Assembly (NCBI GenBank): GCA_025128135.1
Contig: JAHLYW010000043.1
Location: 1-64,000 of the forward strand
Length of the DNA: 64,000 bases
Direction of reading: 5' to 3'
DNA from: Synechococcus sp. CS-1325
Lineage (GTDB): Bacteria; Cyanobacteriota; Cyanobacteriia; PCC-6307; Cyanobiaceae
Shown in pieces: positions 46,961-55,361 of the stretch. A program made the position numbers and the translations under genes. How positions within the stretch are numbered: the first letter of the stretch is position 1; every line of letters starts with the position of its first letter. The notes beneath the pieces were generated by a model. The model was given only the letters and a program-made list of their open reading frames with translations, made no database searches and had not been told where the DNA came from.

Positions 46961-49750
46961 TCAGGCCTGCACCGAACGCATGAACCGCTGCAAGTGGCGG
47001 CTCTCCAGCTCCAGCACCCGGCGGCCAAGGTCGTGATCCTGATCGAGCATGGCATCGAAACTATCGACCGGAACAGCCAGCAAGCGGGTGTTGTCACGCT
47101 CGGCCACGATCGTGTTCTCGGTGGCGCTGTGGGTGAGAACTTCGAGTTCATCGAGAACCTGGCCAGGCTTGAGGGGCTCCAGGCGAACGCGCTGTTCTTC
47201 CTGATAGTGGATCACCGCTTCCCCATCAATCAACAGCAGCAACTCGCGGCAGGTGTCGCCGGCTTCGGTGATCAGCTCACCCGCCGCGTAGGTGTGCACG
47301 CTGGAGGCGTCAGCAAGGGCTTCGAGGGTTTCCGGCCGGGTGCGACGGAAGAAATCGCTGGCCGCCAGGCACAGCCGCAACTCCAGGGCGGGAAGATCGG
47401 CCAGGACCAGCTCCGCCGCCTCCAGGTTGAGCAGCTGCTGGGCCGTCTGACCCAGCAGCTGTGCCACCGGTGCAGTGCTGAGAGCACCGGCAAGCTGGCG
47501 GGCGCGGCTCCGATCCAGCTGGGCCAGCAGGAACAGGGCCGCCGCTGCGGTGGTGGGAGTGCGTTCCTGCAGCAGGGTTTCGAGATGGCCGAGCGTGACC
47601 GGCAACGGGATCTCCAGGGAACAGGCGGAGGGTTCAGCTCCAGGCGCATTGAGATCGGCAAACAGCTGCGGGGAGAGGCGCTGCCTCCACGGCCCCCGCT
47701 CCAGCATCTCCAGCAGCACCAGGGGGGACTGGGCCCGCAAGCGCACAACCAGGCCTGGCAGGACCGGATCGTCCTGGAGGATCACGAAGGCCTCAAGGAT
47801 CGCGCCCATGCTCAGCTCCAGGCGGTGGCGGATGTGATCGGTGAGCACAATCCGAACAAAAGGGTGCTGGGGGACTGAGGGTTGATGCAGGGCGCGCCAG
47901 GTCTCGCTCAGCCCTGGCAAGCGATCCAGCAGCGCCTCGACCTTCCTGGCGGCGCCGACTGCGGGCTTGAGCCCATCCAGCACGTTCTCCTGCTCCTGGT
48001 CGGTGATCGCGTACTCCAGTTCCAGAGGAGTGAGCATCGATGGGGTGGCTGAGCCCTGCTGGCGGGCCTGGAGCAGGAGCAGCCGCTCCAGCGATTGGCG
48101 ATAGCCATTGAGGCGGACCTGATTTTCAAGGCTGCGGCGGCTGTCCGGATCGAGCAGATCGGGATCCTCCACGCCCAGCTCCTCGAGCAGCTGTTCGTGC
48201 TCGGCGTCGGAGACACCCAGCTCCACACGCATCTGCTGGAGCACATCCAGACTGCTGGCCACGTTCACATAGCCCTCGGCAAGGGCATCCCGCACCACCC
48301 CCTTGTAGGCCTCCTGGCGTTTTTCACGGGTGAACCCAGGCAGCACCTTGGCGAGCACATAGACCTCATGGGTGTTGAGCTCGGCCAGGCTGCGGCCGTC
48401 GAGGTACTGGGCGACATTGAGCTGCAGCCGCTCCAGCTGTTTGCGGAAACGGCTCGCCAGGTTCTCCCGGCCATACAGATCGGGATCACGATTCCAGGCG
48501 CGGTACAACCACAACGTGCTCAGCATCATCAGGAGCAGGTCGTAGAAGGTTTGCACCCAGAGGGGCAACAGCTGGATCAGAGGCCGGCCGGCAAACAGAA
48601 AGAAGACATTGAAGATGGCAAAGGTGCACAGGCAGAACAGCCGGTGCCGAACCACCGTGAAAGCAGGGCCAGCCTCGTGGCGATGGGCGCTGATCCGGCC
48701 CCTGTTCTCGATCCAGCGTCCGCACAGGGCACCCAGCCAGGTGCACAGACCGAGAACCAGGGGAACCGCCACCAGTTTCGGCAGATTGATCGGTTGACCC
48801 CACAGGAAAAGCCCAGGCCTGAGCAGGGATGCGAGCTGATCACTCTGGCGTAACCAGGCACCGGAGAAATAATAATCCCAGTTACCAGCATAGAGATAGT
48901 AATAACCGAAATAGCCGATCACCAATCCCACATAGCCATAACGATCAAAGCCAGCGGCGGGTTTGTCGATCCCGGCCCAGTACATCCGCTCGGCATCGAT
49001 GTCGATGCAGGGTTGCTGGCAGGCCACACAGGCACTCTGCTCGGATTGATCCGGCAACACCGTGCGGCACATCGACTGGGTGATCAACTGTTCACTGGTG
49101 TGGGCCCGGCTGCCCAGCAGGCCGGCCGGTGTGGAGTAGATGCTCTGCACCGGCGCCATCGGGCAGAAATACTGACACCAGGCCTTGCCACCGAACAGGT
49201 AACCCACCGCAATGGCGGCCGCAATCGTGAACAGCAACCAACCGGCCAGCACGATCCGATCCGCATTGAAAAACAGCAATCGTCCGCAAAGCCCAACGAA
49301 CAACCAGCCGAATTGCAACTGCTGGTAATGCTGACCCAGCCAGGAGTCTGCTGGCACCTTGGCGATCTCGAAGCGTCGCTTGCCGGTTATGGCATTGAGG
49401 CGCTCGAACTGACGCTGCAGGCCGAGGGCGCGGGGAATCTGGGAAAGAAAAGACAGTGGGCAGATCCGCCGCCAGAGCTCATGGCCGAACACCAGGAGAA
49501 TGAAGATGCCGGCTGGCACGACCACCCCCCAGAACACCGTGGTGCCAAGGGGATAGGGTTGCTCGATCAGACAGGAACCCTGCACCTCAACGCACTGCCG
49601 CGATAACCGCAGGGGGCTCCAGGGGTGATCCGGATCGGTGAATCTCGCCGTCCAGGGGTCATAAAAGAGCGAACCGATGATCAGCAACCAGCCAACGGTC
49701 AAGATCCAGCGAACCAGATGCATCCGAGCCTCTGAAATCTGAATCACCAT
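46961..49750 (-). CDS. Membrane iron-sulfur (NapH/CcoG-like) protein fused to a cyclic-nucleotide-binding fold
   Basis: 929 residues. The first 450 have about eight to ten membrane helices and cysteine motifs: RRICPLSFLSQIP (C97), WCQYFCPMAP (C192, C196) and CVACQQPC (C241, C244, C248), with C228 as a possible extra ligand, like NapH/polyferredoxin membrane electron carriers. Residues of about 450-790 are soluble and helical, unlike any domain I know. The last 130 are a cNMP-binding/Crp-type beta-roll (TYAAGELITEAGDTCRELLL; PGQVLDELEVL), but the usual Arg of the phosphate cassette is absent (SATENTIV), so cAMP binding is doubtful. ATG at 49750. Confidence 0.85.
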   Translation of the reverse strand: MVIQISEARMHLVRWILTVGWLLIIGSLFYDPWTARFTDPDHPWSPLRLSRQCVEVQGSCLIEQPYPLGTTVFWGVVVPAGIFILLVFGHELWRRICPLSFLSQIPRALGLQRQFERLNAITGKRRFEIAKVPADSWLGQHYQQLQFGWLFVGLCGRLLFFNADRIVLAGWLLFTIAAAIAVGYLFGGKAWCQYFCPMAPVQSIYSTPAGLLGSRAHTSEQLITQSMCRTVLPDQSEQSACVACQQPCIDIDAERMYWAGIDKPAAGFDRYGYVGLVIGYFGYYYLYAGNWDYYFSGAWLRQSDQLASLLRPGLFLWGQPINLPKLVAVPLVLGLCTWLGALCGRWIENRGRISAHRHEAGPAFTVVRHRLFCLCTFAIFNVFFLFAGRPLIQLLPLWVQTFYDLLLMMLSTLWLYRAWNRDPDLYGRENLASRFRKQLERLQLNVAQYLDGRSLAELNTHEVYVLAKVLPGFTREKRQEAYKGVVRDALAEGYVNVASSLDVLQQMRVELGVSDAEHEQLLEELGVEDPDLLDPDSRRSLENQVRLNGYRQSLERLLLLQARQQGSATPSMLTPLELEYAITDQEQENVLDGLKPAVGAARKVEALLDRLPGLSETWRALHQPSVPQHPFVRIVLTDHIRHRLELSMGAILEAFVILQDDPVLPGLVVRLRAQSPLVLLEMLERGPWRQRLSPQLFADLNAPGAEPSACSLEIPLPVTLGHLETLLQERTPTTAAAALFLLAQLDRSRARQLAGALSTAPVAQLLGQTAQQLLNLEAAELVLADLPALELRLCLAASDFFRRTRPETLEALADASSVHTYAAGELITEAGDTCRELLLLIDGEAVIHYQEEQRVRLEPLKPGQVLDELEVLTHSATENTIVAERDNTRLLAVPVDSFDAMLDQDHDLGRRVLELESRHLQRFMRSVQA

Positions 49751-49774
49751 CCCCCCTGATCATTGCGTTCGACC

Positions 49775-50299
49775 TTACCGGGCCGATGCCTCAACCAGCA
49801 GGGCGCTGCAGCGCCTCAGACCCTCCTGGCAATCGCCTGCCATCCGCAGACCGGCACCACCCCAGAGCAGCCGCTGGGGCCAGTCCAGCAAGCCCGCCCC
49901 AACGGTCTGGACCGGTTGAAATCCAAGCCTTTCGAAGTAACGCACCAACCGGCAGTGCTGGACCTCTTCATCGTGAATCGCCAGCAGCTGGGCGCGACGG
50001 CAGGGGGTCTCCTCCAGGGCCCAGGCGAAGGTGGCAGCCCAGATCAGCACCCCCACCCGATGGGCCCTGCCCTGCACCCGCAGGGTGTCGAGGTGGAGAC
50101 CGCTGGCAGCCGGCAGGGCCCAGCCCTTGAGTTCACCGAGCAGTTGCGGCGCCTGCTCCGGCCGGCTGCGCGCCACCCCCACCCTCAGGGCCCAGATCCC
50201 CAGCTGTCGTCGCCGCTGAATCCGGAGCAACAGTCCCCGCCGGGCCGCACAGCGCTCCAGCTCCGCCAGGCTCAACGGCCCGGCCACGGCGCCGGTCAT
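49775..50299 (-). CDS. GNAT-like protein
   Basis: 174 residues. The segment LDTLRVQGRAHRVGVLIWAA, then LLAIHDEEVQHCRLVRYFERLGFQPV looks like the acetyl-CoA half of a GNAT acetyltransferase, with the final F-E-R-L-G-F turn; the R/Q-x-x-G-x-G/A loop is degenerate. Substrate unknown. Its start overlaps the GST-DUF952 stop by 4 bases (50296-50299) and it ends 24 bases before the Fe-S/cNMP-fold gene start. Confidence 0.6.
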   Translation of the reverse strand: MTGAVAGPLSLAELERCAARRGLLLRIQRRRQLGIWALRVGVARSRPEQAPQLLGELKGWALPAASGLHLDTLRVQGRAHRVGVLIWAATFAWALEETPCRRAQLLAIHDEEVQHCRLVRYFERLGFQPVQTVGAGLLDWPQRLLWGGAGLRMAGDCQEGLRRCSALLVEASAR

Positions 50300-51255
50300 C
50301 CTGCTGGGTAGGGCTCCACCCCCACCACCGCCGTCAGCGGCAGGGGGCCAAAGAGATGGGGAAACAACTCCCCACTCCCGGGAGCAGGCTCCAGCCGGCA
50401 GATGGCCGCCAGTGGCTGTGGATCGATCGTGAGCAGGCGCACGGTGCCGGCATCGGCGTAGAAGCGCTGGTAGGTGGCGTCGATCTGGTGGGCCTGGCTG
50501 GCATGGATGAAGCCCACCTCCTCCAGGCTGCGCCCACGGGTGGAGCGGCGGTACTCACCGGCCAGCTGGGCGTCCTGCCAGTCGGTGGCCAGGGCGAGGT
50601 GATAGAGAAAGCGGCTTGAGCGCCAGCGTTCCCGCCGGGTCATCACCGCCGCGAGCGCTTCGCTGGCCAGGAAGCGGCTCAGCCAGGTCTGCAGGACTTC
50701 CAACCCAGGCTCGGCCTGAAAAGCCTCCGGATCCACCCGGGCAAACTGACGCACGAACGGCAGCAGGGCGAGATCAGCCAGACAGGGGTGATCGCCGAGC
50801 AGCCAGGGCGCCAGGCGGGCATTCCAGTGATGCAGGATCTCCAGTGCCTGTTGGCGATGCCGCAACGGCTCTGAGCCAGGGAAGCGCTCGGGGTACTTGA
50901 AGTGATCCAGGTGGAACTTGAAGGGGCCGTCATTGGTGCTGATCAGGCTGGCCATCTCCTCCACCAGGGCCGGCTGTCCATGCCGGAGCAGATCGCCGGG
51001 GTCGTGCTGCTCCAGAGCCCAGCGCATCACCGCCAGGCTCTGATCAATCACCTGGCCAGCACCACTGGCTGTGGCGGGAAGCACCAGCACCGGCACCGTT
51101 CCTTTCGCCGATACCTCCAGCAACTCGGCCGGTTTGGCCCGAAGGCTCACTTCACGCAGTTCAACGGCGACACCGGCAGCCCGCAGGGCCAACCGCGCCC
51201 GGATCGCGAAGGGACAACGGCGAAAACTCCACAGAACCGGTGGTGCGGCGCTCAA
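50296..51255 (-). CDS. Glutathione S-transferase-like protein fused to DUF952
   Basis: 319 residues. The first 200 are a GST fold: VLWSFRRCPFAIRARLALRA with the CPF active-site region, GTVPVLVLP with the cis-Pro, and a helical C-terminal half (HPCLADLALLPFVRQFARVD). From about 215, FLYHLALATDWQDAQLAGEY, EEVGFIHASQAHQIDATYQRF and GELFPHLFGPLPLTAVVGVE are a complete DUF952 domain. It overlaps genes on both sides by 4 bases. Activity is unknown; the single Cys suggests a monothiol or redox-active GST. Confidence 0.9.
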   Translation of the reverse strand: MSAAPPVLWSFRRCPFAIRARLALRAAGVAVELREVSLRAKPAELLEVSAKGTVPVLVLPATASGAGQVIDQSLAVMRWALEQHDPGDLLRHGQPALVEEMASLISTNDGPFKFHLDHFKYPERFPGSEPLRHRQQALEILHHWNARLAPWLLGDHPCLADLALLPFVRQFARVDPEAFQAEPGLEVLQTWLSRFLASEALAAVMTRRERWRSSRFLYHLALATDWQDAQLAGEYRRSTRGRSLEEVGFIHASQAHQIDATYQRFYADAGTVRLLTIDPQPLAAICRLEPAPGSGELFPHLFGPLPLTAVVGVEPYPAG

Positions 51256-51482
51256 CGCTCGGCCAGGAGCGCCGCGAGCCGTTCCTCAACCCCCTCCCGT
51301 TCGGCCGGATCACCGACGACCGTGAGCACACCGGACTGGGGCCACCAGTTCAGACGGAGATTGGTGTCTTCCTGATCGGAAACGAACAGTTCGAACTGGC
51401 CCTTGTGTTCCCAGTGACCGGGGAAAGCAAGACGATCCACCAGGACCTTCAGCTCATCGAGCGTGCCGAGGAAGGTCATCAC
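51252..51482 (-). CDS. Small conserved hypothetical protein (76 aa)
   Basis: 76 residues (MMTFLGTLDELKVLVDRLAF; GHWEHKGQFELFVSDQEDTN; LRLNWWPQSGVLTVVGDPAE). An alpha/beta pattern with a long strand pair and a final helix; soluble and acidic. It overlaps the GST-DUF952 start by 4 bases, making the first gene of the four-gene leftward block. I do not recognise the family name, but the composition and coupling support a real gene. Confidence 0.7.
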   Translation of the reverse strand: MMTFLGTLDELKVLVDRLAFPGHWEHKGQFELFVSDQEDTNLRLNWWPQSGVLTVVGDPAEREGVEERLAALLAER

Positions 51483-52091
51483 GAAAGAGGCAATGCAGGC
51501 AGCTTACGGAGCGGCGGGCAGCTCCGCCCTGATTCAGAACCAGAACGGAGACAAGGAGCTGAAGCGGTGCGCACCGAAGACGGAAGAAACATCGATTTGT
51601 CTCCTTCTATACCTCAGCTGAAAGCCATTCCAAGCCATCATCTTCATTCCACGATATCTGGCGCCATTGGCTTTGGGGATGGGCAAAAAAATGAATCGAG
51701 AACATAATGAGAAATTCCTGAGCAAGGCAATCAGCCAACACGATGATCCAGGCCATCCCTCCCCTGCCAAAGCCTGAATGGCTTGTTCCCAGACGCAGGC
51801 AGCAACCAACCGACCCGATCGCCCTATCGAAGCCTCTCCCATCGTAAGCGAGGCATTGAAATTCTCAACTAACATCAAGGGCTCAGAATGGTAACTGGTG
51901 CAATCGCGATTCCCGTTCTCACAGCTTGCCAAGCACGCTTTTGGGCACTGGTTTGGCTCATTTGCCGGAGGTGGTACTGCCAGAACACCTGAACACCCAT
52001 CCCAAAAGACGCAGCGGATACCGGTTGCCCATCCACGTCGCTATCAGCGATCCCTCCACCAAGACCATTGACTGACCCGCCACTTCATGTC
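51483..52091. other. Gene-poor 609-base stretch, left end of the accessory region
   Basis: No ORF here has convincing protein character, and base composition is clearly less GC-rich than the flanks. Two very short ATG ORFs exist: 51691-51777 (28 codons, after an A7 run) and 51888-51992 (34 codons, hydrophobic with four cysteines). A minus-strand open frame (51534-51932) looks like noise. Decayed sequence or an unrecognised small RNA are both possible. Confidence 0.6.
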
Positions 52092-52355
52092 ATGGACAAT
52101 CACTCTCAAGGCAATGAGGACAATCTCCTGATCGATCGCATCCATGCCCTCTCAATGGCTCTGAGAAGCTCTCCCAATCTGGCCAGCATGGTGCGCTCCA
52201 GCACGAATCCACAGCAGATCGTTGACATTGCCCAATCCCTGAACATCGAGATCAGCATCCAACTGTTGCGCAAGTTCTCCAGCCAGCTATCTGCACCCTA
52301 CTGGCCCTGGGAAAACCAGAACAGCGAGATGCGGCGCAAATTCTTTGAGGATTAG
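52092..52355 (+). CDS. Orphan Nif11-like peptide
   Basis: 87 residues from ATG 52092 (a TTG at 52068 is an alternative). IDRIHALSMALRSSPNLASM then VRSSTNPQQIVDIAQSLNIE and ISIQLLRKFSSQL fit Nif11: an N-terminal helix, a S-T-N-P-x-x-I-V-x-I-A turn and a final helix, followed by PYWPWENQNSEMRRKFFED, a Trp-rich tail like stand-alone members. No GG cleavage site, Cys core or LanM/YcaO/radical SAM enzyme is near. The sequence is AT-richer than the core genome. Confidence 0.7.
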   Translation: MDNHSQGNEDNLLIDRIHALSMALRSSPNLASMVRSSTNPQQIVDIAQSLNIEISIQLLRKFSSQLSAPYWPWENQNSEMRRKFFED

Positions 52356-52892
52356 CTCAAAGGGCAACGAAGGATGCTGAAAGTGGCTCTTGATCCCCTG
52401 TTTACCCTCTCCAACTCTCTGCCGGAGCATGCCTTGCAGGGGCTTTTCCGGCTCCTGCGCCGAGCATCGATCCATAATGTTTGTTGGTCTTCATGGCAAT
52501 CCTGAGCTCTGCTTCGCAGTCCTGGAACGCGTTTCGTTTCCCGTAGCCAACGGCTTCCGCGCAGCCGTTGCCGCTGTGGCAACGCATCCCGGACAACAAC
52601 TGCTTGCCCATGGCAGCCAAATCCTGCATTTCAGGATCCCTCACCTTGTCCTTGTTGTTGGTGGAGCTGGCGGCCTGGAAGATTGTGGTTAGATCGGGCC
52701 TGCGCCCATCCATCGCCTCGATTCCGGCGAAGCCCCTGAGGTCGTCACCAGGTCACAGATGATCACTCTGGAGAGGCATCAAAGTGCCTGGATCACTGAT
52801 CCTGTGGGTCAGCCGTCTCTCGACTTGAGGGGAGTGAGCCTGATCCGTTGATCACGGCTCTACGGCCACCCTGGGGACGACAACGCAACACG
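52356..52892. other. 537-base stretch without a supported gene
   Basis: The longest frame (minus, 52402-52713; QDLAAMGKQLLSGMRCHSGN and GCAEAVGYGKRNAFQDCEAE) has plausible composition but no recognised family, signal or RBS, and could be a decayed gene. No tRNA, terminator or repeat is seen. The sequence sits between the Nif11-like gene and the ABC transmembrane-only gene. Confidence 0.5.
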
Positions 52893-53735
52893 ATGACGCA
52901 GTCGATCCTTACCGCCCTCTCCCGTGCTGAACGGCTGTCGATTGCCGGCACCTACACCCTCACCCTGCTGGAGAACCTCTGCATGCTCGCCTATCCGGCA
53001 CTCACCGGATGGGCGGTGGACGGGCTGCTGAAGAACAGCTACCGGGGCCTTTCGGCGCTGATTGCCGTGTGGCTCGTGCACCTTGTGATGGCTTTTGGGC
53101 GGCAGCGCTACGACACGCGTGTCTTCATGGGCCTGTATGCCCGGCTCGCCGTGCTCACCGTCGCCGAGCAGAGGCACCAGGGCCACGGCACGAGCATCGT
53201 CTCGGCGCGGGTCGAGATGATGCGCGAGATGGTGGGTTTCTTCGAGGCCGATGTGCCGGCGATGTTCTCCCAGGTGGTAACCGTGATCGGGTCGCTGGTG
53301 ATGCTGTTCACCTTCGACCTGGAGGCGGGATTCATCGCCATGGCGGTGCTGCTGCCGATGGCGCTCATCAACACCTGGTACTGGCGGCGCGCGCTCCGGT
53401 TGCATCGAGGCCTCAACGACCAGATCGAGCACGAGATCGCTGACATCGAGGCGGCTCGGCCGCTGCGCCTTCGTCGTCACTTCGGCCGGGTGCGTCGCTG
53501 GCACGTTCAACTGTCCGACAGCGAGTCGTGGACCTGGACGGTGACGGAACTCGCCACGATCATCGCCCTCGTCGTCCTGCTGATCGACTTCACCCGGTCG
53601 CCGGTGTTCAGCGCCGGCGCCATCTATGCCGTGCTCGCCTATGTGTTCGATTACCTGCAGGGCCTCGACAGCGCTCCGGCATTGGTGAACAGCGTCGCCC
53701 GGCTCAGGGACATCCGTGCGCGGCTGGGCCACTGA
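52893..53735 (+). CDS. ABC-transporter-type six-helix membrane protein without an ATPase
   Basis: 280 residues from ATG 52893. LSIAGTYTLTLLENLCMLAY, YRGLSALIAVWLVHLVMAFG, VVTVIGSLVMLFTFDLEAGF and the later LATIIALVVLLIDFTRSPVF give six helices in ABC-exporter arrangement, and VEMMREMVGFFEADVPAMFS is the coupling region; the protein stops where an ATPase domain should begin. It resembles the stand-alone six-helix family PF13748. No separate ATPase gene is next to it. The codon mix (many GTC, CTC, TCG) differs from the flanks, suggesting import. Confidence 0.8.
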   Translation: MTQSILTALSRAERLSIAGTYTLTLLENLCMLAYPALTGWAVDGLLKNSYRGLSALIAVWLVHLVMAFGRQRYDTRVFMGLYARLAVLTVAEQRHQGHGTSIVSARVEMMREMVGFFEADVPAMFSQVVTVIGSLVMLFTFDLEAGFIAMAVLLPMALINTWYWRRALRLHRGLNDQIEHEIADIEAARPLRLRRHFGRVRRWHVQLSDSESWTWTVTELATIIALVVLLIDFTRSPVFSAGAIYAVLAYVFDYLQGLDSAPALVNSVARLRDIRARLGH

Positions 53736-53767
53736 GCGTCAAACCAGCAGACCTTGCAACTGTGGGG

Positions 53768-54067
53768 TCAGGTCACACCACCATTCCCACTGGAACCCTC
53801 TGGTGAGCGCCCATGGCGATTGGGCAGAGCCCCCTTGATCAAACGATCCTCGAGCACGTCCCTCTGCAGCGGCCGCAGGTCGTCCTCGGTTGTGGTCTGG
53901 ATTCCTGGCACGGCATCAAACAGCGGCCCCAGCGGCACCACCGCCAGCTGGCCCTGCTCGGCCAGCTGAAGTCCGGGTGGGCTGGCCTGCTCCGGTCCGA
54001 ACAGTTCAGCGGCGGGGGCCACTGCTCCGAGCGGCAGCGGATCCTGGCGGTAACGACGGCGTGGCAT
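53768..54067 (-). CDS. Hypothetical protein, possibly truncated
   Basis: 99 residues from ATG 54067 (MPRRRYRQDPLPLGAVAPAA; GQLAVVPLGPLFDAVPGIQT; LRPLQRDVLEDRLIKGALPN). The first 85 residues have balanced, protein-like composition; the last 14 (HGRSPEGSSGNGGVT) look like read-through, so the 3' end may be lost. Its ATG is 89 bases from the IS end. No family recognised. Confidence 0.4.
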   Translation of the reverse strand: MPRRRYRQDPLPLGAVAPAAELFGPEQASPPGLQLAEQGQLAVVPLGPLFDAVPGIQTTTEDDLRPLQRDVLEDRLIKGALPNRHGRSPEGSSGNGGVT

Positions 54068-54151
54068 GGACAGAGCGCATCGAGCTGTCCACCAGCATCG
54101 AACAATCAGCCGCCCCCTTCAGGGATTCAGGCGTTCTGAGGTCGGTGCCTT

Positions 54152-54898
54152 TTATTGGACAGATACGGCCCCTGACATCGTTAACCCACGGCGGGAAGAA
54201 CAGGGTTCGGTTTCATTATAGACCTCACGGGGAGTTCGGCCTCCCAGGGAGCTGTGTGGCCTTACATGTCCGTACCTCCAGAAGAAGCGGGCCAGTCTGA
54301 TCTCCACTTCCCAGCCATCGCTGTAGGCACGCAGGTAGACCTCCTCATACTTGACGGTGCGCCACAGCCTCTCCACCAAGATGTTGTCGTAGCAGCGTCT
54401 ACGGCCCGACCAGCTGATCTCAATCTCTTCTTCCTTGAGCCTGCCCACGAAGGCCATAGAGGTGAATTGACAGCCCTGGTCGGAATGGAAGATCTGTGGC
54501 TTGCGGCCGCTGGCCAGTGCCATCTCCAGGGCCTCCAAGCAGAACTCCGTGTCAAGGCTGTTGGATAGCCTCCAGCTGAGCACGTGCCTGGAGAATAGGT
54601 CCACAATCGCCACCAAGTACAGGAAGCCCTTTCGCAGTGGTATGTAGGTGATATCAGTCGCCCAGATCTGATCTGGAGCCGAGAGCAACTGCAGGTCCAC
54701 CAGGCACGGAAAGCGCTCCGATGGAACACCTGGCACCGTGGTGCGGGGCTTCTGATAGATCGCTCGTAACCCCATGCGCCGCATGAGGTTTCGTACGCGG
54801 TCGCGGCTGATCGGGATGCCATCTCTGGCCAGGTAGTGGACCATCCGCCGACTGCCCGCGGTGGGATCCTCCAGGTAGAGGGCATCGAGCCTGGCCAT
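54152..54898 (-). CDS. IS3-family transposase OrfB (DDE integrase domain)
   Basis: From ATG 54898 this is 248 residues; the same frame is open further upstream to 55057 and encodes recognisable orfB N-terminus (ELRKLVDHDNSDLTVSRQCE; LLGLPRSTLYYQPVP), so the ATG is only an internal one. The HTH_21-like part precedes the rve integrase core: WATDITYI (first Asp), FHSDQGCQFTS (second Asp) and DNILVERLWRTVKYEEVYL (Glu). It is in the +1 frame relative to orfA, so fusion needs slippage at the A8 run. Confidence 0.9.
   Translation of the reverse strand: MARLDALYLEDPTAGSRRMVHYLARDGIPISRDRVRNLMRRMGLRAIYQKPRTTVPGVPSERFPCLVDLQLLSAPDQIWATDITYIPLRKGFLYLVAIVDLFSRHVLSWRLSNSLDTEFCLEALEMALASGRKPQIFHSDQGCQFTSMAFVGRLKEEEIEISWSGRRRCYDNILVERLWRTVKYEEVYLRAYSDGWEVEIRLARFFWRYGHVRPHSSLGGRTPREVYNETEPCSSRRGLTMSGAVSVQ
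54156..54186 (+). repeat. IS left terminal inverted repeat
   Basis: TGGACAG followed by GGCCC and CATCGTTAACC with 4-base spacers. It pairs with the right end reversed. The orfB stop codon (54152-54154) lies just outside this core, so termination may depend on flanking DNA or the true end is a few bases further left. Confidence 0.7.
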
Positions 54899-55034
54899 GA
54901 TCTGCAGCGTGGAGTCACGGACAGGAACCGGCTGGTAATACAGCGTGGATCGAGGCAGGCCCAGCAGCTCACATTGACGGCTGACCGTGAGATCAGAGTT
55001 GTCATGATCGACCAGTTTTCGCAGTTCACGGGCA

Positions 55035-55322
55035 TCAGAGCAGTTGAGACTTTTTTTTCAGCCACTCCAGCTCCATCTGAAGCTTGCCGATCTGCTGGAA
55101 CAGTTCAGCCTCCTTGGCCTGGCTCTCGTCCTTGGCCTGCGACTTCTTGCCCCGGGTGAACAGGTCGCTGGCGCCCTCCAGGAGCTGCTTCTTCCACTGG
55201 CTCACCTGGATCGGGTGCACAGCGTGGTCAGCGGCAATCTCCTGGAGTGTCTTGCGACCACTGATCGCCTCCATGGCGACCCTGGCCTTGAACTCGGGGC
55301 TGTGTGTGCGGCGTTTGCTCAT
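55035..55322 (-). CDS. IS3-family transposase OrfA (helix-turn-helix)
   Basis: 95 residues: MSKRRTHSPEFKARVAMEAI, then LQEIAADHAVHPIQVSQWKK is the HTH_Tnp_1 domain, followed by a leucine-zipper-like helix (ELFQQIGKLQMELEWLKKKS). It binds the terminal repeats and can dimerise. The frame ends with KKKSQLL and TGA, just after the A8 run from which orfB would be reached. Confidence 0.9.
   Translation of the reverse strand: MSKRRTHSPEFKARVAMEAISGRKTLQEIAADHAVHPIQVSQWKKQLLEGASDLFTRGKKSQAKDESQAKEAELFQQIGKLQMELEWLKKKSQLL
55051..55058 (-). other. A8 slippery run between orfA and orfB
   Basis: Eight A residues on the coding strand, then G, in orfA codons AAA AAA AAG. A -1 ribosomal shift here would lead into a frame that does not contain orfB; deleting one A in the transcript would fuse the two reading frames directly. 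Polymerase slippage is therefore a better fit than ordinary -1 frameshifting. Confidence 0.7.
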
Positions 55323-55361
55323 GGGTGGGAGCCCCTCTCAGGGGCAGTGCCCCGCCTCAGA

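Noticed and set aside
46932..47151. Upstream extension of the porin frame to 47151
   Set aside because: It overlaps the end of the Fe-S/cNMP-fold gene in another frame and adds residues without a signal peptide; GTG 46932 gives a proper one.
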